Below, in pieces: positions 25,271 through 37,047 of a DNA stretch of 64,000 nucleotides. The stretch is from the NCBI RefSeq assembly GCF_003065605.1, contig NZ_CP026952.1, forward strand, positions 3,224,001-3,288,000, in the 5' to 3' direction. Position 1 is the stretch's first letter. Each line of letters begins with the position of its first letter. The notes beneath the pieces were generated by a model. It saw nothing but the letters and a program-made list of their open reading frames with translations, was not told where the DNA came from and made no database searches. Origin of the DNA: Aeromicrobium chenweiae (lineage in GTDB: Bacteria; Actinomycetota; Actinomycetes; Propionibacteriales; Nocardioidaceae). Position numbers and translations under genes: made by a program.

Positions 25271-26056
25271 TCAGACGGAGGCATGCAGGCGGGTGAACGC
25301 CAGTGCCTCGAGGAGGTCGGCCTCGCGCTCGGACTGGTCCTTGGCCTTGCGGGTGTTGATCTCCACCACGACCTCGCCCTCGAACCCGTCCTCGACGACC
25401 GTGGAGAGGAACTCCCCGCACGGCTGGGTGCCACGCCCGGGGATCATGTGCTCGTCCTTGGCCGACCCGGAGCCGTCGGCGATGTGCACGTGCGCGAGCC
25501 GGTGACCCAGCGCCGCGGCCATCTCCAGGGGGTCGCCGCCGGCGGTCGAGCTGTGCGACAGGTCCAACGTCACGTGGGCGTAGTCCTGCTCGATCGGGTC
25601 CCACCCGGGCGCGTACGCCTGGAACTCGCGCTTGCCGGTGCGCCAGGGGTACATGTTCTCCACCGCGTACACGATGCCGTGCTCGGCCTCGAGGTCCGCG
25701 ATCCCCTCGACGAACCCGCGGGCGTAGTCGCGCTGCCACCGGAACGGCGGGTGCACCACGACGACCGAGGCCCCCACCTCGTGCGCCATCTCGGCGCTGC
25801 GGTGCAGCTTGCCCCACGGGTCACTGCCCCAGACCCGCTGCGTGACGAGCAGGCAGGGCGCGTGGACCGACACCACCGGCATCTCGTGGAACGAGCTCAG
25901 TGCCTTGATCGCCGTGATGTCGGCGCTCACGTCGTCGATGCCGACCATCACCTCGACCCCGTCGTAGCCCAGCCGGGCCGCCGCCTCGAAGCCGCTAGCG
26001 GTCGAGCCCGGGTAGACCGATGAGGTCGACAGGGACACACGGATGGGGTCGGGCAC
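25271..26056 (-). CDS. Sugar phosphate isomerase/epimerase-like TIM-barrel protein
   Basis: 261-residue AP-endonuclease-2-like TIM barrel, clearly the counterpart of Rv0498 ([78 protein letters not shown]). The Glu, Asp and His residues in these blocks are the usual metal ligands. The reaction is unknown. I chose the GTG of [17 protein letters not shown] because it aligns with the mycobacterial start and has GGGAG just upstream. A GTG nine bases earlier is possible. It follows ppx on the same strand. Confidence 0.82.
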   Translation of the reverse strand: MPDPIRVSLSTSSVYPGSTASGFEAAARLGYDGVEVMVGIDDVSADITAIKALSSFHEMPVVSVHAPCLLVTQRVWGSDPWGKLHRSAEMAHEVGASVVVVHPPFRWQRDYARGFVEGIADLEAEHGIVYAVENMYPWRTGKREFQAYAPGWDPIEQDYAHVTLDLSHSSTAGGDPLEMAAALGHRLAHVHIADGSGSAKDEHMIPGRGTQPCGEFLSTVVEDGFEGEVVVEINTRKAKDQSEREADLLEALAFTRLHASV

Positions 26057-26080
26057 GACTCCCACTGTAGGTCGGGGCCC

Positions 26081-26992
26081 TCAGAGACCGTCGAGATGCT
26101 CGAGCAGGACGCCCTCGCGCAACGCCCACGGACAGATGGCCAGCTCGGAGAGGCCGAACAGGTCCATCGCCGCCTCGGCCACGATGGCGCCCGCGTGCAT
26201 CTGGTGGGCCCGGTCCGGCGAGACGCCGGGCAGGGCGGCGATCGCCTCGGGACGCATGGTCCGCAGCGACTCGACGAGCGCCGACAGGTCGTTGCGGTGC
26301 AGGAGGCGACGGACGTACGGCCCCTCGGCCGACGGCGCCGCACCGCAGATGCGAGCCAGTGACCGGAACGTCTTGCTCGTGGCCACGGCGCGGTCGAACG
26401 GGCCGCCACGCAGCACGGCCCCCGCGCCGTCGGCGATCACCGCACGGACGTGGAGCCGCAGGTCGGCGGCCGAGCGACCCGCCTCGAGCCACTCCCGGGT
26501 CAGCCGTCCCGCACCGAGGGCCATCGAGCGGGCCACGTCGGGAGACTCGTCGGAGCCCGAGGCGATCTCCAGCGAGCCCCCACCGATGTCGAACACACCG
26601 AGACGGCCCGAGGACCAGCCGAACCACCGGCGGACGGCCAGGAACGTCAGCCGCGCCTCGTCCTCACCGGACAGCACCTGCAGGTCCAGGCCGCTGGCCT
26701 CGTTGACCGTCGCGATGACCTCATCGGCGTTGACCGCGTCGCGCACCGCGGAGGTCGCGAACGCCAGGATCGTGGTGCAGCCCTTGTCGGCCGCCACCGC
26801 ACGCGCCTCGACGACGTACTTCACGAGGCGGGACAGGCCCTCCTCGGTGACGGCCTGGTCGGCGTCGAGCTGCTCCGCGAGACGCAGCGGCTCCTTGTAG
26901 GAGTGGGCCGGCACCGGGGGGCCACCACGGAAGGCGTCGACGACCAGCAGGTGGCCCGTGTTCGAGCCGATGTCGAGGACGCCCATTCGCAT
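26081..26992 (-). CDS. ppx: Exopolyphosphatase, Ppx/GppA family
   Basis: 303-residue actin/ASKHA-fold phosphatase that cleaves terminal phosphates of polyphosphate and perhaps pppGpp. Phosphate 1 motif [15 protein letters not shown] lies at the N-terminus and phosphate 2 motif [13 protein letters not shown] near residue 148. [32 protein letters not shown] and [18 protein letters not shown] match the mycobacterial PPX1 (Rv0496). The length is that of the short two-domain form. The start at MRMGVLDIG was chosen because upstream codons are not family-like. It ends the block that resembles Rv0496-Rv0529. Confidence 0.92.
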   Translation of the reverse strand: MRMGVLDIGSNTGHLLVVDAFRGGPPVPAHSYKEPLRLAEQLDADQAVTEEGLSRLVKYVVEARAVAADKGCTTILAFATSAVRDAVNADEVIATVNEASGLDLQVLSGEDEARLTFLAVRRWFGWSSGRLGVFDIGGGSLEIASGSDESPDVARSMALGAGRLTREWLEAGRSAADLRLHVRAVIADGAGAVLRGGPFDRAVATSKTFRSLARICGAAPSAEGPYVRRLLHRNDLSALVESLRTMRPEAIAALPGVSPDRAHQMHAGAIVAEAAMDLFGLSELAICPWALREGVLLEHLDGL

Positions 26993-27043
26993 GTGCCCAT
27001 TGTCGCACCGATCCGCACACCGGTCGGGCGAGGCCATCGCGGA

Positions 27044-27049
27044 TAGGAT
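27044..27049 (+). promoter_or_regulatory. -10 element (TAGGAT), leaderless start
   Basis: TAGGAT ends 8 bases before the ATG at 27058 and no ribosome binding site is present, so transcription probably starts on the first codon. Confidence 0.5.
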
Positions 27050-27057
27050 TGTCGCAA

Positions 27058-27801
27058 ATGCCAGAGGTCGAGCTCGGATTCCCGCGGACGTACGTGGAGT
27101 TCGTCAACCCCGACGACTCCACCGAGGTCTTCCGCTGCGACCTGACCTGGCTGACCTCACGCTGGACGTGCATCTTCGGCCAGGGCTGCCCCGGCATCTA
27201 CGACACCAGCCCGGACGCCGGCTGCTGCACCCTCGGCGCCCACTTCGCCGACGACGAGGACGCCGAGCGGACCCGCGCAATCATGGTGCAGCTCACGCCC
27301 GAGCAGTGGGAGCACCACGACGAGGGGCACCGCGGCGGCTGGACCGAGCGCGACGACGAGGGCGACCTGAAGACCCGGGCCTTCCGTGGCGCGTGCATCT
27401 TCCACAACTCGCGCAGCTTCCCCGGCGGGTACGGCTGCGCGCTCCACGGCTACGCGCTGGCCAACGACCTCAAGCCGCACACCACCAAGCCGGACGTGTG
27501 CTGGCAGCTCCCCCTGCGACGGCAGTTCCGGGACGTCGACCGCGGCGACGGCACGACGTACACCGAGACCGAGATCGGCGAGTACACCCGCGCGGGCTGG
27601 GGTCCCGGCGGGGCCGACCTGGACTGGTACTGCTCCTCCAACACCGAGGCCCACGTCGGCAGCGAACCGGTCTACGAGTCCAACCGGGACGAGCTGACCG
27701 CCCTCATGGGAGAGGCCGCGTACGCCGAGCTGGCCCGGCATTGCAGAGACCACGAGGCCCGCGGCGCCAATACACCACATCTCGCCGACCCCCTGCGCTG
27801 A
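27058..27801 (+). CDS. Conserved cysteine-rich protein of unknown function
   Basis: 247-residue soluble protein. Its cysteines fall in groups: [64 protein letters not shown] and DWYCSSN. The CC...GAHF and GCALH groups recall the zinc/iron-chelating YkgJ and DUF3109-type proteins, so a bound metal or iron-sulfur cluster is plausible, but I cannot name the family with confidence. There is no signal peptide or membrane segment. It is the first gene of the segment that breaks the mycobacteria-like gene order, and it looks leaderless. Confidence 0.75.
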   Translation: MPEVELGFPRTYVEFVNPDDSTEVFRCDLTWLTSRWTCIFGQGCPGIYDTSPDAGCCTLGAHFADDEDAERTRAIMVQLTPEQWEHHDEGHRGGWTERDDEGDLKTRAFRGACIFHNSRSFPGGYGCALHGYALANDLKPHTTKPDVCWQLPLRRQFRDVDRGDGTTYTETEIGEYTRAGWGPGGADLDWYCSSNTEAHVGSEPVYESNRDELTALMGEAAYAELARHCRDHEARGANTPHLADPLR

Positions 27802-27844
27802 CCCCCCTGCACGGCCGCGATGCGCGGCTGGGTCAGAATGCAGC

Positions 27845-28483
27845 ATGCATCTGGATCACGTTTCTTTCGCCGTCGGCGCCAAGGGCCTCGGAGGCACCAC
27901 CGCAGAGCTCGGGCAGCTGCTGGGCGCGGAGTTCCTCGACGGGGGCGCCCACCCGCGATTCGGCACCCGCAACATGATTCTGCCGCTGCAGAACCGGCAG
28001 TATCTCGAGGTCGTCGAGGTGCTCGACCACCCCGCCGCCGACAAGGCCGCGTTCGGCCAGGCCGTCCGCGCCCGTCGCGACGCCGGCGGAGGCTGGCTCG
28101 GCTGGTGCGTCTCGGTCGACGACATGACCGAGGTGGAGCACCGCATGGGCCGTCACGCCGTGCCCGGCAACCGCCGCCGTCCGGACGGCTACAACCTCGA
28201 GTGGCGCCAGATCGGCACCAGCGGCATGAAGGCCGACCCCCAGCTGCCGTTCGTCATCCAGTGGGAGAAGGATCCCGCCGAGCACCCGTCGCAGATGGCC
28301 AGCACGGGGATCACGCTCACCGCCCTCGACATCGCGGGCGACCCGCAGCGCCTCGCGGACTACCTGGGCGAGCCGGCGATCGAGGCCCTGGAGGACATCG
28401 AGGTCCGCTGGGTCGCACCGCACGGCACGCCGGGCATCCTGGCAGCCGAGTTCTCGACGCCTTCCGGCGACGTCCGCATCTAG
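27845..28483 (+). CDS. VOC superfamily (glyoxalase-like) protein
   Basis: 212-residue protein with a glyoxalase-like domain: MHLDHVSFAVGAKGLGGTTA at the start, the pattern FGTRNMILPLQNRQYLEVVEVL, and a second module with SVDDMTEVEHRMGR and FVIQWEKDPAEHP. These fit the metal-binding half-site arrangement of the VOC fold. The substrate is unknown. CAGAAT lies 5 bases before the ATG with no ribosome binding site, so it may be leaderless. It converges with a membrane-protein gene with 13 bases between. Confidence 0.78.
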   Translation: MHLDHVSFAVGAKGLGGTTAELGQLLGAEFLDGGAHPRFGTRNMILPLQNRQYLEVVEVLDHPAADKAAFGQAVRARRDAGGGWLGWCVSVDDMTEVEHRMGRHAVPGNRRRPDGYNLEWRQIGTSGMKADPQLPFVIQWEKDPAEHPSQMASTGITLTALDIAGDPQRLADYLGEPAIEALEDIEVRWVAPHGTPGILAAEFSTPSGDVRI

Positions 28484-28496
28484 GCCGAGGGGCCGG

Positions 28497-29165
28497 TCAG
28501 CGGGCGTCGACCCGGCTGCTGGTCCGGCCCTGGTGCGCCAGCTCGAGCTGCGGCGCGACCTCGGTGAGGCGCCCCCGGCGCCACAGGGCGTGCACCCAGA
28601 AGGCGGCGATCAGCGAGCCCAGGGCGCCCAGCGACATGTCGCTCAGCGTGTCGGCGTACGCGCCGAGGCGCTCGGGCGACCAGCGCAGGAAGGCAAAGTA
28701 CTCGGCGATCTCCCACAGCAGTGCGGCGCTGACGCCGAACGCGAGGGCACGCTCGACGACGGCGCCGAGCGTGCTCGAGCGGTGCATCGTCAACAAGATG
28801 AACGCCGCGGCGAGGAGCCCGGTGTTCACGAAGTGCATCATGTTGTCGAAGGACTCGACCGAGTCGTACAGGTTGAGGTAGTTGCCGAACATGTCGCTGA
28901 AGCACACGAACGTCACGAGGAAGTCGACCGTCCACGGGAACGAAGCCCGCTGCCGCCACCACGTGAACCAGACGAACGGCACGGCGAACGCCGCGAGGGG
29001 ATAGCCGATCGCCCGCGGCGCGAGGCCCTTGCCGTCGAGGTTGCCGAAGCCGGGCACCAGGAGCGCGAGCGTCACCAGCAGGATCAGCCCCGTCTTGGCG
29101 GCGATGTCGGCGGACCTGAAGACGGGCGGCGCGGGATACCGGGTGGCCACGGCGACGGACGTCAT
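28497..29165 (-). CDS. Six-helix membrane protein, DUF2238-like
   Basis: 222-residue membrane protein with about six hydrophobic segments (KTGLILLVTLALLVPG, YPLAAFAVPFVWFTWW, FLVTFVCFSDMFGNYL, TGLLAAAFILLTM, LAFGVSAALLWEIAEYF and LGSLIAAFWVHALW). Charged motifs between helices (DSVESFDNMMHFVNTG, WEIAEYF) resemble the DUF2238 (YjdF) family. No function is known. The gene is divergent from the alpha/beta hydrolase gene. Confidence 0.6.
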   Translation of the reverse strand: MTSVAVATRYPAPPVFRSADIAAKTGLILLVTLALLVPGFGNLDGKGLAPRAIGYPLAAFAVPFVWFTWWRQRASFPWTVDFLVTFVCFSDMFGNYLNLYDSVESFDNMMHFVNTGLLAAAFILLTMHRSSTLGAVVERALAFGVSAALLWEIAEYFAFLRWSPERLGAYADTLSDMSLGALGSLIAAFWVHALWRRGRLTEVAPQLELAHQGRTSSRVDAR

Positions 29166-29255
29166 TGGACCAGTTTACGGGGGCCCCTGGGCCCAGGACC
29201 ACGGGACACGTGTTCGGGGCCCCTCGAGCACTGGCACACCGCCTGCTCGCAGGCC

Positions 29256-29261
29256 TACTGT
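29256..29261 (+). promoter_or_regulatory. -10 element (TACTGT), leaderless start
   Basis: TACTGT ends 6 bases before the ATG at 29268 and no ribosome binding site is visible. Confidence 0.5.
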
Positions 29262-29267
29262 CGGCGG

Positions 29268-30059
29268 ATGGAGACCACGACGTCTGCCGACGGGACGACC
29301 CTGGCGTTCGACCGCCTCGGCGCCGGCCCACCGGTCGTGCTGCTGCCCGGAGCGACCTGCACGCGAGGCGTCACCGCGCCCCTGGCGGCTGCGCTGGCTG
29401 AGCACCTGACCGTCCTCAACCTGGACCGCCGCGGCCGAGGCCAGAGCGACGACATGGGCGACCCGCCGCCGTACGACCCCCGGCGCGAGGTCGAGGACGT
29501 CGCGGCGCTGGTCCGGGCCGCCGGCGGCAGCGCCGCCGTCTACGGGCACTCGTCCGGCGCAGGCGTCGCGCTGCGGGCAGCGGCCGCCGACGTCGGGGTC
29601 ACCCGCCTCGTGCTGCACGACGCCCCGTACAGCTCGCCTGGCGGTGAGCAACGGGCCCGCGACTGGGACGCCGAGCTGCACGCGCTGCTGCTGGCACAGC
29701 GTGACGGGGACGCGGTCGCCGCCTTCCTGCGGATGGTCGGCACGCCGGCGGAGCTCGTCGACGGCATGCGGGGCAGCCCTCACTGGCCCGCCCTGGAGGC
29801 CGTCGCACCGTCGCTCGCGTATGACTCCGCGGCGATGGGCGACCACGACGGCGGTCTCGTGCCCGAGGAGCTGCTGCCCGCTGTGACGGTCCCGACCCTC
29901 GTCCTGGTCGGCGGCGCCGACCACGGGTTCATGGTCGACGTGGCCCGCCAGCTCGCCGACGGGCTGCCGGACGCGCGGCTCGAGCAGCTGGTCGGCGCGG
30001 GTCACGACGCGGGCCCGGACGTGGTCGTGCCGGCCCTCCTGCCCTTCCTCCTCGGCTGA
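29268..30059 (+). CDS. Alpha/beta hydrolase
   Basis: 263-residue alpha/beta-hydrolase-fold protein. The oxyanion-hole segment is VVLLPGATCTRG, the nucleophile elbow is YGHSSGAGVALR (Ser), the acid is probably the Asp of LVGGADHGFM and the catalytic His lies in LVGAGHDAGPD near the end. The substrate is unknown. The start at METTTSADGTTLAFDRLG follows a -10 element. The frame is also open upstream, but that part is antisense to the membrane protein gene. Confidence 0.82.
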   Translation: METTTSADGTTLAFDRLGAGPPVVLLPGATCTRGVTAPLAAALAEHLTVLNLDRRGRGQSDDMGDPPPYDPRREVEDVAALVRAAGGSAAVYGHSSGAGVALRAAAADVGVTRLVLHDAPYSSPGGEQRARDWDAELHALLLAQRDGDAVAAFLRMVGTPAELVDGMRGSPHWPALEAVAPSLAYDSAAMGDHDGGLVPEELLPAVTVPTLVLVGGADHGFMVDVARQLADGLPDARLEQLVGAGHDAGPDVVVPALLPFLLG

Positions 30060-30089
30060 GCCTCCTCGGCTGAGCCTCCTCGACTGCTG
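30047..30089 (+). repeat. 14-bp tandem repeat across a stop codon
   Basis: CCTCCTCGGCTGAG occurs twice in a row (30047-30060, 30061-30074) and a third, degenerate time (30075-30089). The first copy contains the last codons and the TGA of the hydrolase gene. Confidence 0.8.
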
Positions 30090-30122
30090 TCGTCGGCCGG
30101 TCGTCCTGTCGGTCCCCTCGCC

Positions 30123-30128
30123 TAGGGT
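30123..30128 (+). promoter_or_regulatory. -10 element (TAGGGT) of radA
   Basis: TAGGGT ends 7 bases before the ATG at 30136 and no ribosome binding site is present, which suggests a leaderless radA-disA transcript. Confidence 0.5.
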
Positions 30129-30135
30129 GGCTGTC

Positions 30136-31512
30136 ATGGCCAGCACCAAGACAGTCCGACCTGCCTACGTCTGCGCCGAGTGCGGCTGGACGACGAGCAA
30201 GTGGGTCGGTCGGTGCGGGGAGTGCCAGGCCTGGGGCACCGTCGACGTGGCCGCCCCCGTCCGCGCCGGTCGCACCCAGGCCGCGCCCGTCGCGACGCCC
30301 GCGGTGCCGATCAGCCAGGTCGCGATCGAGTCGGCGCGGTCCGTCGGATCGGGCATCGGCGAGCTCGACCGGGTGCTCGGCGGCGGCGTGGTGCCCGGCG
30401 GGGTCCTGCTGCTCGCCGGCGAGCCCGGAGTCGGCAAGTCGACATTGCTCCTCGAGGTCGCCGCCCGGTGGGCGCGAGCCGGTCGGCGCACGCTGTACGT
30501 CTCCGGCGAGGAGTCGGCGGCGCAGGTCCGGCTGCGCGCCGAGCGCACGGGTGCGGTCGACGACAACCTCTACCTCGCGGCGGAGACCGATCTCGGTGGC
30601 GTGCTGACGCACATCGACACCGTCGACCCCAGCCTGCTGATCGTCGACTCGGTGCAGACCATAGGCTCGGCCGACGTCGAGGGCGTCCCCGGTGGCGTCA
30701 CCCAGGTCCGCGAGGTGGCGTCCGCGGTCATCCAGCGCGCCAAGCGTGACGGCATCGCGACGCTGCTGGTCGGTCACGTCACCAAGGACGGCTCGGTGGC
30801 CGGCCCGCGGGTGCTCGAGCACCTGGTCGACGTGGTGCTGCAGTTCGAGGGCGACCGCAGCTCGCGGCTGCGTCTGCTCCGCGCGGTGAAGAACCGCTTC
30901 GGGCCGGTCGACGAGATCGGCTGCTTCGACCTCGTGGACGACGGCATCGTCGAGGTGCCCGACCCCACCGGGCTGTTCGTCTCCCGCCACGCCCAGCCCG
31001 TCGCCGGCACGTGCGTCACCGTGACGATGGAGGGCCGGCGCCCGCTGCTCGCCGAGGTGCAGGCCCTGAGCGTCACGTCGTCGACCCCCTCCCCGCGGCG
31101 CACGTCCAGCGGCCTCGACTCGTCCCGGGTGGCGATGATCCTCGCGGTGCTCACCAAGCACTGCGGCGTCCACCTGGGCCAGCACGACGTCTACACCGCC
31201 TCGGTCGGGGGTGCGCGACTCGTCGAGCCGTCCGTCGACCTCGCGGTGGCCATCGCGACCTTCTCCGCCGTGCTCGAGCTGGTGGCACCGCCCGATCTGG
31301 TCGCCATCGGCGAGGTCGGGCTGGCCGGCGAGGTGCGCAAGGTGAGCAACCTCGCGGCTCGGCTGCGCGAGGCCGAGCGCATCGGTTTCAAGCGCGCAGT
31401 CGTCCCTGCGGGGTCCGAAGGGCTCGACACGATCACGTCCACGATGTCGATCCGCCCGGTTCACACGATCCGAGAGGCGATGGCCTGTCTCGATGGGGCC
31501 GCGAAGCTCTAG
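30136..31512 (+). CDS. radA: DNA repair protein RadA
   Basis: RecA-like helicase that drives branch migration during recombinational repair. The 458-residue protein has a four-cysteine zinc finger (C13, C16, C27, C30), Walker A GEPGVGKST at 95-103, the RadA-specific KNRFG motif at 252-256 and a C-terminal Lon-like domain with SVGGARLVEPSVDLAVA. disA follows 45 bases downstream. In other bacteria RadA binds DisA and limits c-di-AMP synthesis at damaged DNA. Confidence 0.96.
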   Translation: MASTKTVRPAYVCAECGWTTSKWVGRCGECQAWGTVDVAAPVRAGRTQAAPVATPAVPISQVAIESARSVGSGIGELDRVLGGGVVPGGVLLLAGEPGVGKSTLLLEVAARWARAGRRTLYVSGEESAAQVRLRAERTGAVDDNLYLAAETDLGGVLTHIDTVDPSLLIVDSVQTIGSADVEGVPGGVTQVREVASAVIQRAKRDGIATLLVGHVTKDGSVAGPRVLEHLVDVVLQFEGDRSSRLRLLRAVKNRFGPVDEIGCFDLVDDGIVEVPDPTGLFVSRHAQPVAGTCVTVTMEGRRPLLAEVQALSVTSSTPSPRRTSSGLDSSRVAMILAVLTKHCGVHLGQHDVYTASVGGARLVEPSVDLAVAIATFSAVLELVAPPDLVAIGEVGLAGEVRKVSNLAARLREAERIGFKRAVVPAGSEGLDTITSTMSIRPVHTIREAMACLDGAAKL

Positions 31513-31557
31513 CGACCCGTAGACTGTCACTCACGGATCAGTGAAAGGGGGCGGGTG

Positions 31558-32658
31558 ATGGCAACGGCTGCAGAACGGCTGGCGGCGTCTCAGGACGCAT
31601 CAGCACGGATGCGCGCGACCCTGTCCTCGGTGGCCCCCGGGACGGCGTTGCGCGAAGGCCTCGAGCGCATCCTCCGCGGCCGCACCGGCGCCCTCATCGT
31701 CGTCGGCCACGACAAGAGCGTCGAGGCGATCTCGACCGGCGGCTTCGCGCTCGACGTCCCGTTCACGGCGACCGGACTGCGCGAGCTGGCGAAGATGGAC
31801 GGCGCGATCATCCTCGACAAGGACGCGAGCCGCATCGTGATGGCCGGCGTCCACCTCATGCCCGATCCGTCGATCCCCACCGAGGAGACCGGCACCCGCC
31901 ACCGCACCGCCGACCGGGTCGCCCGGCAGACCGGCGTCCCGGTCATCTCGGTCTCCGCATCGATGCACATCATCGCGCTCTACCTCGAGAACCTGCGCCA
32001 CGTCCTGGAGGACACCGGCGCCGTCCTCGGCCGCGCCAACCAGGCCCTGCAGACGCTGGAGCGCTACCGCAACCGTCTCGACGAGGTCTCCGACGCGCTG
32101 TCCGCGCTCGAGATCGAGGACCTCGTCACCGTGCGCGACGTCTCCGCGGTCGCCCAGCGGCTCGAGATGGTCAGCCGCATCGCCGGGGAGATCGACACCT
32201 ACGTCCTCGAGCTCGGCACGGACGGGCGCCTGCTCGCCCTGCAGCTCGAGGAGCTCATCGCGGGCGTCGACGCCGAGCGGGAGCTCATCATCCGCGACTA
32301 CATGCCCACGGGCCGTCGTGGCCGGCCGCTCGAGGCGGTCCTGGCCGAGCTCGCGGCGATCGAGTCGACCCACCTGGTCGATCTCGGCGCCGTCGCCCGT
32401 GCGCTGCGCATCGGCACCGAGGAGACGCTCGACGGCCCCCTCGCCCCCCGCGGCTACCGCCTGCTGGCGCGCATCCCCCGGCTGCCGATCTCGGTCGTCG
32501 AGGGACTCATCGAGCACTTCGGCTCGCTGCAGAAGCTGTTGGCCGCGAGCATCGAGGACCTGCAGAACGTCGACGGCGTCGGCGACCTGCGCGCCCGCGG
32601 CGTCCGCGAGGGCCTGTCCCGGCTCGCGGAGTCCAGCATCCTCGAGCGGTACGTCTGA
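31558..32658 (+). CDS. disA: DNA integrity scanning diadenylate cyclase DisA
   Basis: Makes c-di-AMP from two ATP and senses branched DNA. The 366-residue protein has the DAC domain with DGA (81-83) and RHR (114-116), a helical spine, and the C-terminal RuvA-like HhH domain (GSLQKLLAASIEDLQNVDGV). The ATG follows AAAGGGGGCG. A GTG one codon earlier overlaps it. The gene pair radA-disA is standard. No c-di-AMP phosphodiesterase gene is seen in this window. Confidence 0.96.
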   Translation: MATAAERLAASQDASARMRATLSSVAPGTALREGLERILRGRTGALIVVGHDKSVEAISTGGFALDVPFTATGLRELAKMDGAIILDKDASRIVMAGVHLMPDPSIPTEETGTRHRTADRVARQTGVPVISVSASMHIIALYLENLRHVLEDTGAVLGRANQALQTLERYRNRLDEVSDALSALEIEDLVTVRDVSAVAQRLEMVSRIAGEIDTYVLELGTDGRLLALQLEELIAGVDAERELIIRDYMPTGRRGRPLEAVLAELAAIESTHLVDLGAVARALRIGTEETLDGPLAPRGYRLLARIPRLPISVVEGLIEHFGSLQKLLAASIEDLQNVDGVGDLRARGVREGLSRLAESSILERYV

Positions 32659-32680
32659 CCGTCGCGGAGCCGCGACGGTC
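32657..32680. terminator. Bidirectional terminator hairpin between disA and its convergent neighbour
   Basis: GACCGTCGCGG and CCGCGACGGTC pair perfectly (11 bp) around an AG loop, and the hairpin overlaps the stop codons of both convergent genes. Confidence 0.8.
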
Positions 32681-33408
32681 TAGTCGTCAGCCGGCTTCGT
32701 CGTGCCCTTGGGCGGCTTCGGGGTCGCCTTCGAGGGTGAGGGCGTCGTCTTCGTCGCCTTGGTCTTCTTCGGCGTCGGCGTGGTTCTCGCCGGTCGCGGC
32801 CTGGCCTCGAGCGTGAACGTGGCCTTGCCCGGCTCCCCGCCGAGGGTGCCGATCTGGACGGAGTACTTGCCCGGCGACGCGTAGTCCTGCTTGGACGTGC
32901 AGGTCGAGCCCGAGCCGCGCCCGGTCCACGTCACCGACGTCATGGTCGACCAGCCCGGGGTGAGCGCGACCGGGTCGGTCAGCGGGGAGACCTTGCAGAC
33001 CGTCGAGTCCCACACCGCCGTGCCGTTCGCGCTGATGACCGCGATCGCGTCCGCATCCGCGGGCTTGAGGGTGCAGGCCGAGGTGGCGCTCGAGCTGACC
33101 ACGAGGCCGATCTCGACCGTCGTCCTGGCGAGCTGGCCGGGGCGCACGGACGGCGTGATGCGGACCGTCTCGGGATCGCACGGCGCGCTGTCGGTGACGA
33201 GGGCGACGTCGACGAGGCCGTTGGTCTTGGTCTCCGGGGTCGGAGCGACGGTCGGGGTGGTCGCGGTGGCGGTCGGACGCGCGGCCGGCTTCTCGTCGTC
33301 TCCCCCGCCCACGAGCTGGAGCACGACCCACACCAGGGCGATGAGCACCGCCAGCACGACGAGTCGTCGACGCCAATAGATCTCGGCGGGCAACCTGCGC
33401 TGGCTCAC
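32680..33408 (-). CDS. Membrane-anchored extracytoplasmic protein of unknown function
   Basis: 242 residues. It has a short basic N-terminus, one membrane segment (about 17-34, LVVLAVLIALVWVVLQLVGG), a Thr/Pro-rich linker, an external beta-rich domain (about 70-205) with four cysteines (APCDPE, SACTLK, TVCKVS, STCTSK) that could form two disulfides, and a Lys/Thr/Pro-rich tail. The gene occupies the place of Rv3587c, also a conserved membrane protein. The GTG start was chosen from TATCGT, a -10 6 bases upstream (33415-33420). An in-frame extension further upstream runs antisense into mutY and is rejected. Confidence 0.75.
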   Translation of the reverse strand: MSQRRLPAEIYWRRRLVVLAVLIALVWVVLQLVGGGDDEKPAARPTATATTPTVAPTPETKTNGLVDVALVTDSAPCDPETVRITPSVRPGQLARTTVEIGLVVSSSATSACTLKPADADAIAVISANGTAVWDSTVCKVSPLTDPVALTPGWSTMTSVTWTGRGSGSTCTSKQDYASPGKYSVQIGTLGGEPGKATFTLEARPRPARTTPTPKKTKATKTTPSPSKATPKPPKGTTKPADD

Positions 33409-33454
33409 GGTCCAACGATAGGCGGCTGGGCGCCCGTGCGAAGATCGACGCGCC

Positions 33455-34363
33455 ATGACGACCCCGAACCCTCCATTCCCGGTCAGCGACCTCGCCCGGT
33501 TCCACGAGGAGGTCCTGGGCTGGTTCGACGACGCGGCACGTGACCTGCCGTGGCGTCGGGACGCCTCGCCGTGGGCCGTCATGGTGTCGGAGTTCATGCT
33601 GCAGCAGACGCCGGTCGCACGCGTCCTGCCCGTGTACGCCGCGTGGCTCGAGCGGTGGCCGACCCCGGCGGACCTCGCCGCGGAGGCGACCGGGGAGGCC
33701 GTGCGCGCGTGGGGACGGCTCGGCTATCCCCGCCGGGCACTGCGGCTGCACGCAGCGGCGGTGGCGATCGTGGAGCGGCACGGCGGCGAGGTGCCGCACT
33801 CCCGCGAAGAGCTGCTCGCCCTGCCCGGAGTGGGCGACTACACCGCTGCGGCAGTCGAGTCGTTCGCCTTCGGCGGACGGGCGGTCGTCCTCGACACCAA
33901 CGTCCGCAGGGTCTTCGCCCGGGTCGTGTCCGGGGTCCAGTTCCCTGCGGCCGGCGTGACGGCCGCCGAGCGCGAGCTCGCCACCACGCTCGTGCCGGTC
34001 GCGGACGCGCACCGCTGGGCGGCCGCGACGATGGAGCTCGGTGCGCTCGTCTGCACCGCGCGCTCACCCCGCTGCGAGGAGTGCCCGGTCGCCGACATCT
34101 GCCGGTGGCGCGCCGCGGGCTTCCCGGCGTACGACGGACCGGCCCGTCGGGGCCAAGCCTGGGACGGCACCGACCGGCAGTGCCGGGGACGCCTCCTGGC
34201 CCTGTTGCGCGACGCTCCGGGCCCGGTGGAGAAGGCATCGCTCGACGCCGTGTGGCCCGACGCCAAGCAGCGGGAGCGGTGCCTCGACGGGCTCGTGGCC
34301 GACCGGCTCGTCGAGCCGGTCGGAGACGACTCGTTCGCGCTCCCCGGCCACCGGCCGCGCTGA
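33455..34363 (+). CDS. mutY: Adenine DNA glycosylase MutY
   Basis: Removes adenine mispaired with 8-oxoguanine. The 302-residue protein has the catalytic region WAVMVSEFMLQQTPVARVLP, the helix-hairpin-helix LLALPGVGDYTAAAVESFAFG with the conserved Asp in VLDTNVRRVFAR, and the iron-sulfur cluster cysteines in CTARSPRCEECPVADIC. The C-terminal NUDIX-like domain of longer MutY proteins is replaced by a short winged-helix-like tail, as in other actinobacteria. It converges with clpC across a strong terminator. Confidence 0.95.
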   Translation: MTTPNPPFPVSDLARFHEEVLGWFDDAARDLPWRRDASPWAVMVSEFMLQQTPVARVLPVYAAWLERWPTPADLAAEATGEAVRAWGRLGYPRRALRLHAAAVAIVERHGGEVPHSREELLALPGVGDYTAAAVESFAFGGRAVVLDTNVRRVFARVVSGVQFPAAGVTAAERELATTLVPVADAHRWAAATMELGALVCTARSPRCEECPVADICRWRAAGFPAYDGPARRGQAWDGTDRQCRGRLLALLRDAPGPVEKASLDAVWPDAKQRERCLDGLVADRLVEPVGDDSFALPGHRPR

Positions 34364-34372
34364 CCCCCGGGG

Positions 34373-34415
34373 CACGACGAAGCCCCCGCAGCCGGGCTGC
34401 GGGGGCTTCGTCGTG
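34373..34415. terminator. Strong bidirectional terminator between mutY and clpC
   Basis: A perfect 20-bp inverted repeat (left arm 34373-34392, starting CACGACGAAGCCCCCGCAGC) closes on a CGG loop at 34393-34395. Both flanking genes point into it. Confidence 0.9.
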
Positions 34416-34428
34416 GTGGGACCGGTGT

Positions 34429-36939
<2,511 letters not shown>

Positions 36940-37047
36940 GGCGTCCCCTCTGATGGACTATCCGTTCAGTTTAGGCCCGCACGGAAATTCGCACGAACCA
37001 CGTCCATATGTGTTACCCAACCGTCACCACCCGCAAGACGTTCCCCC

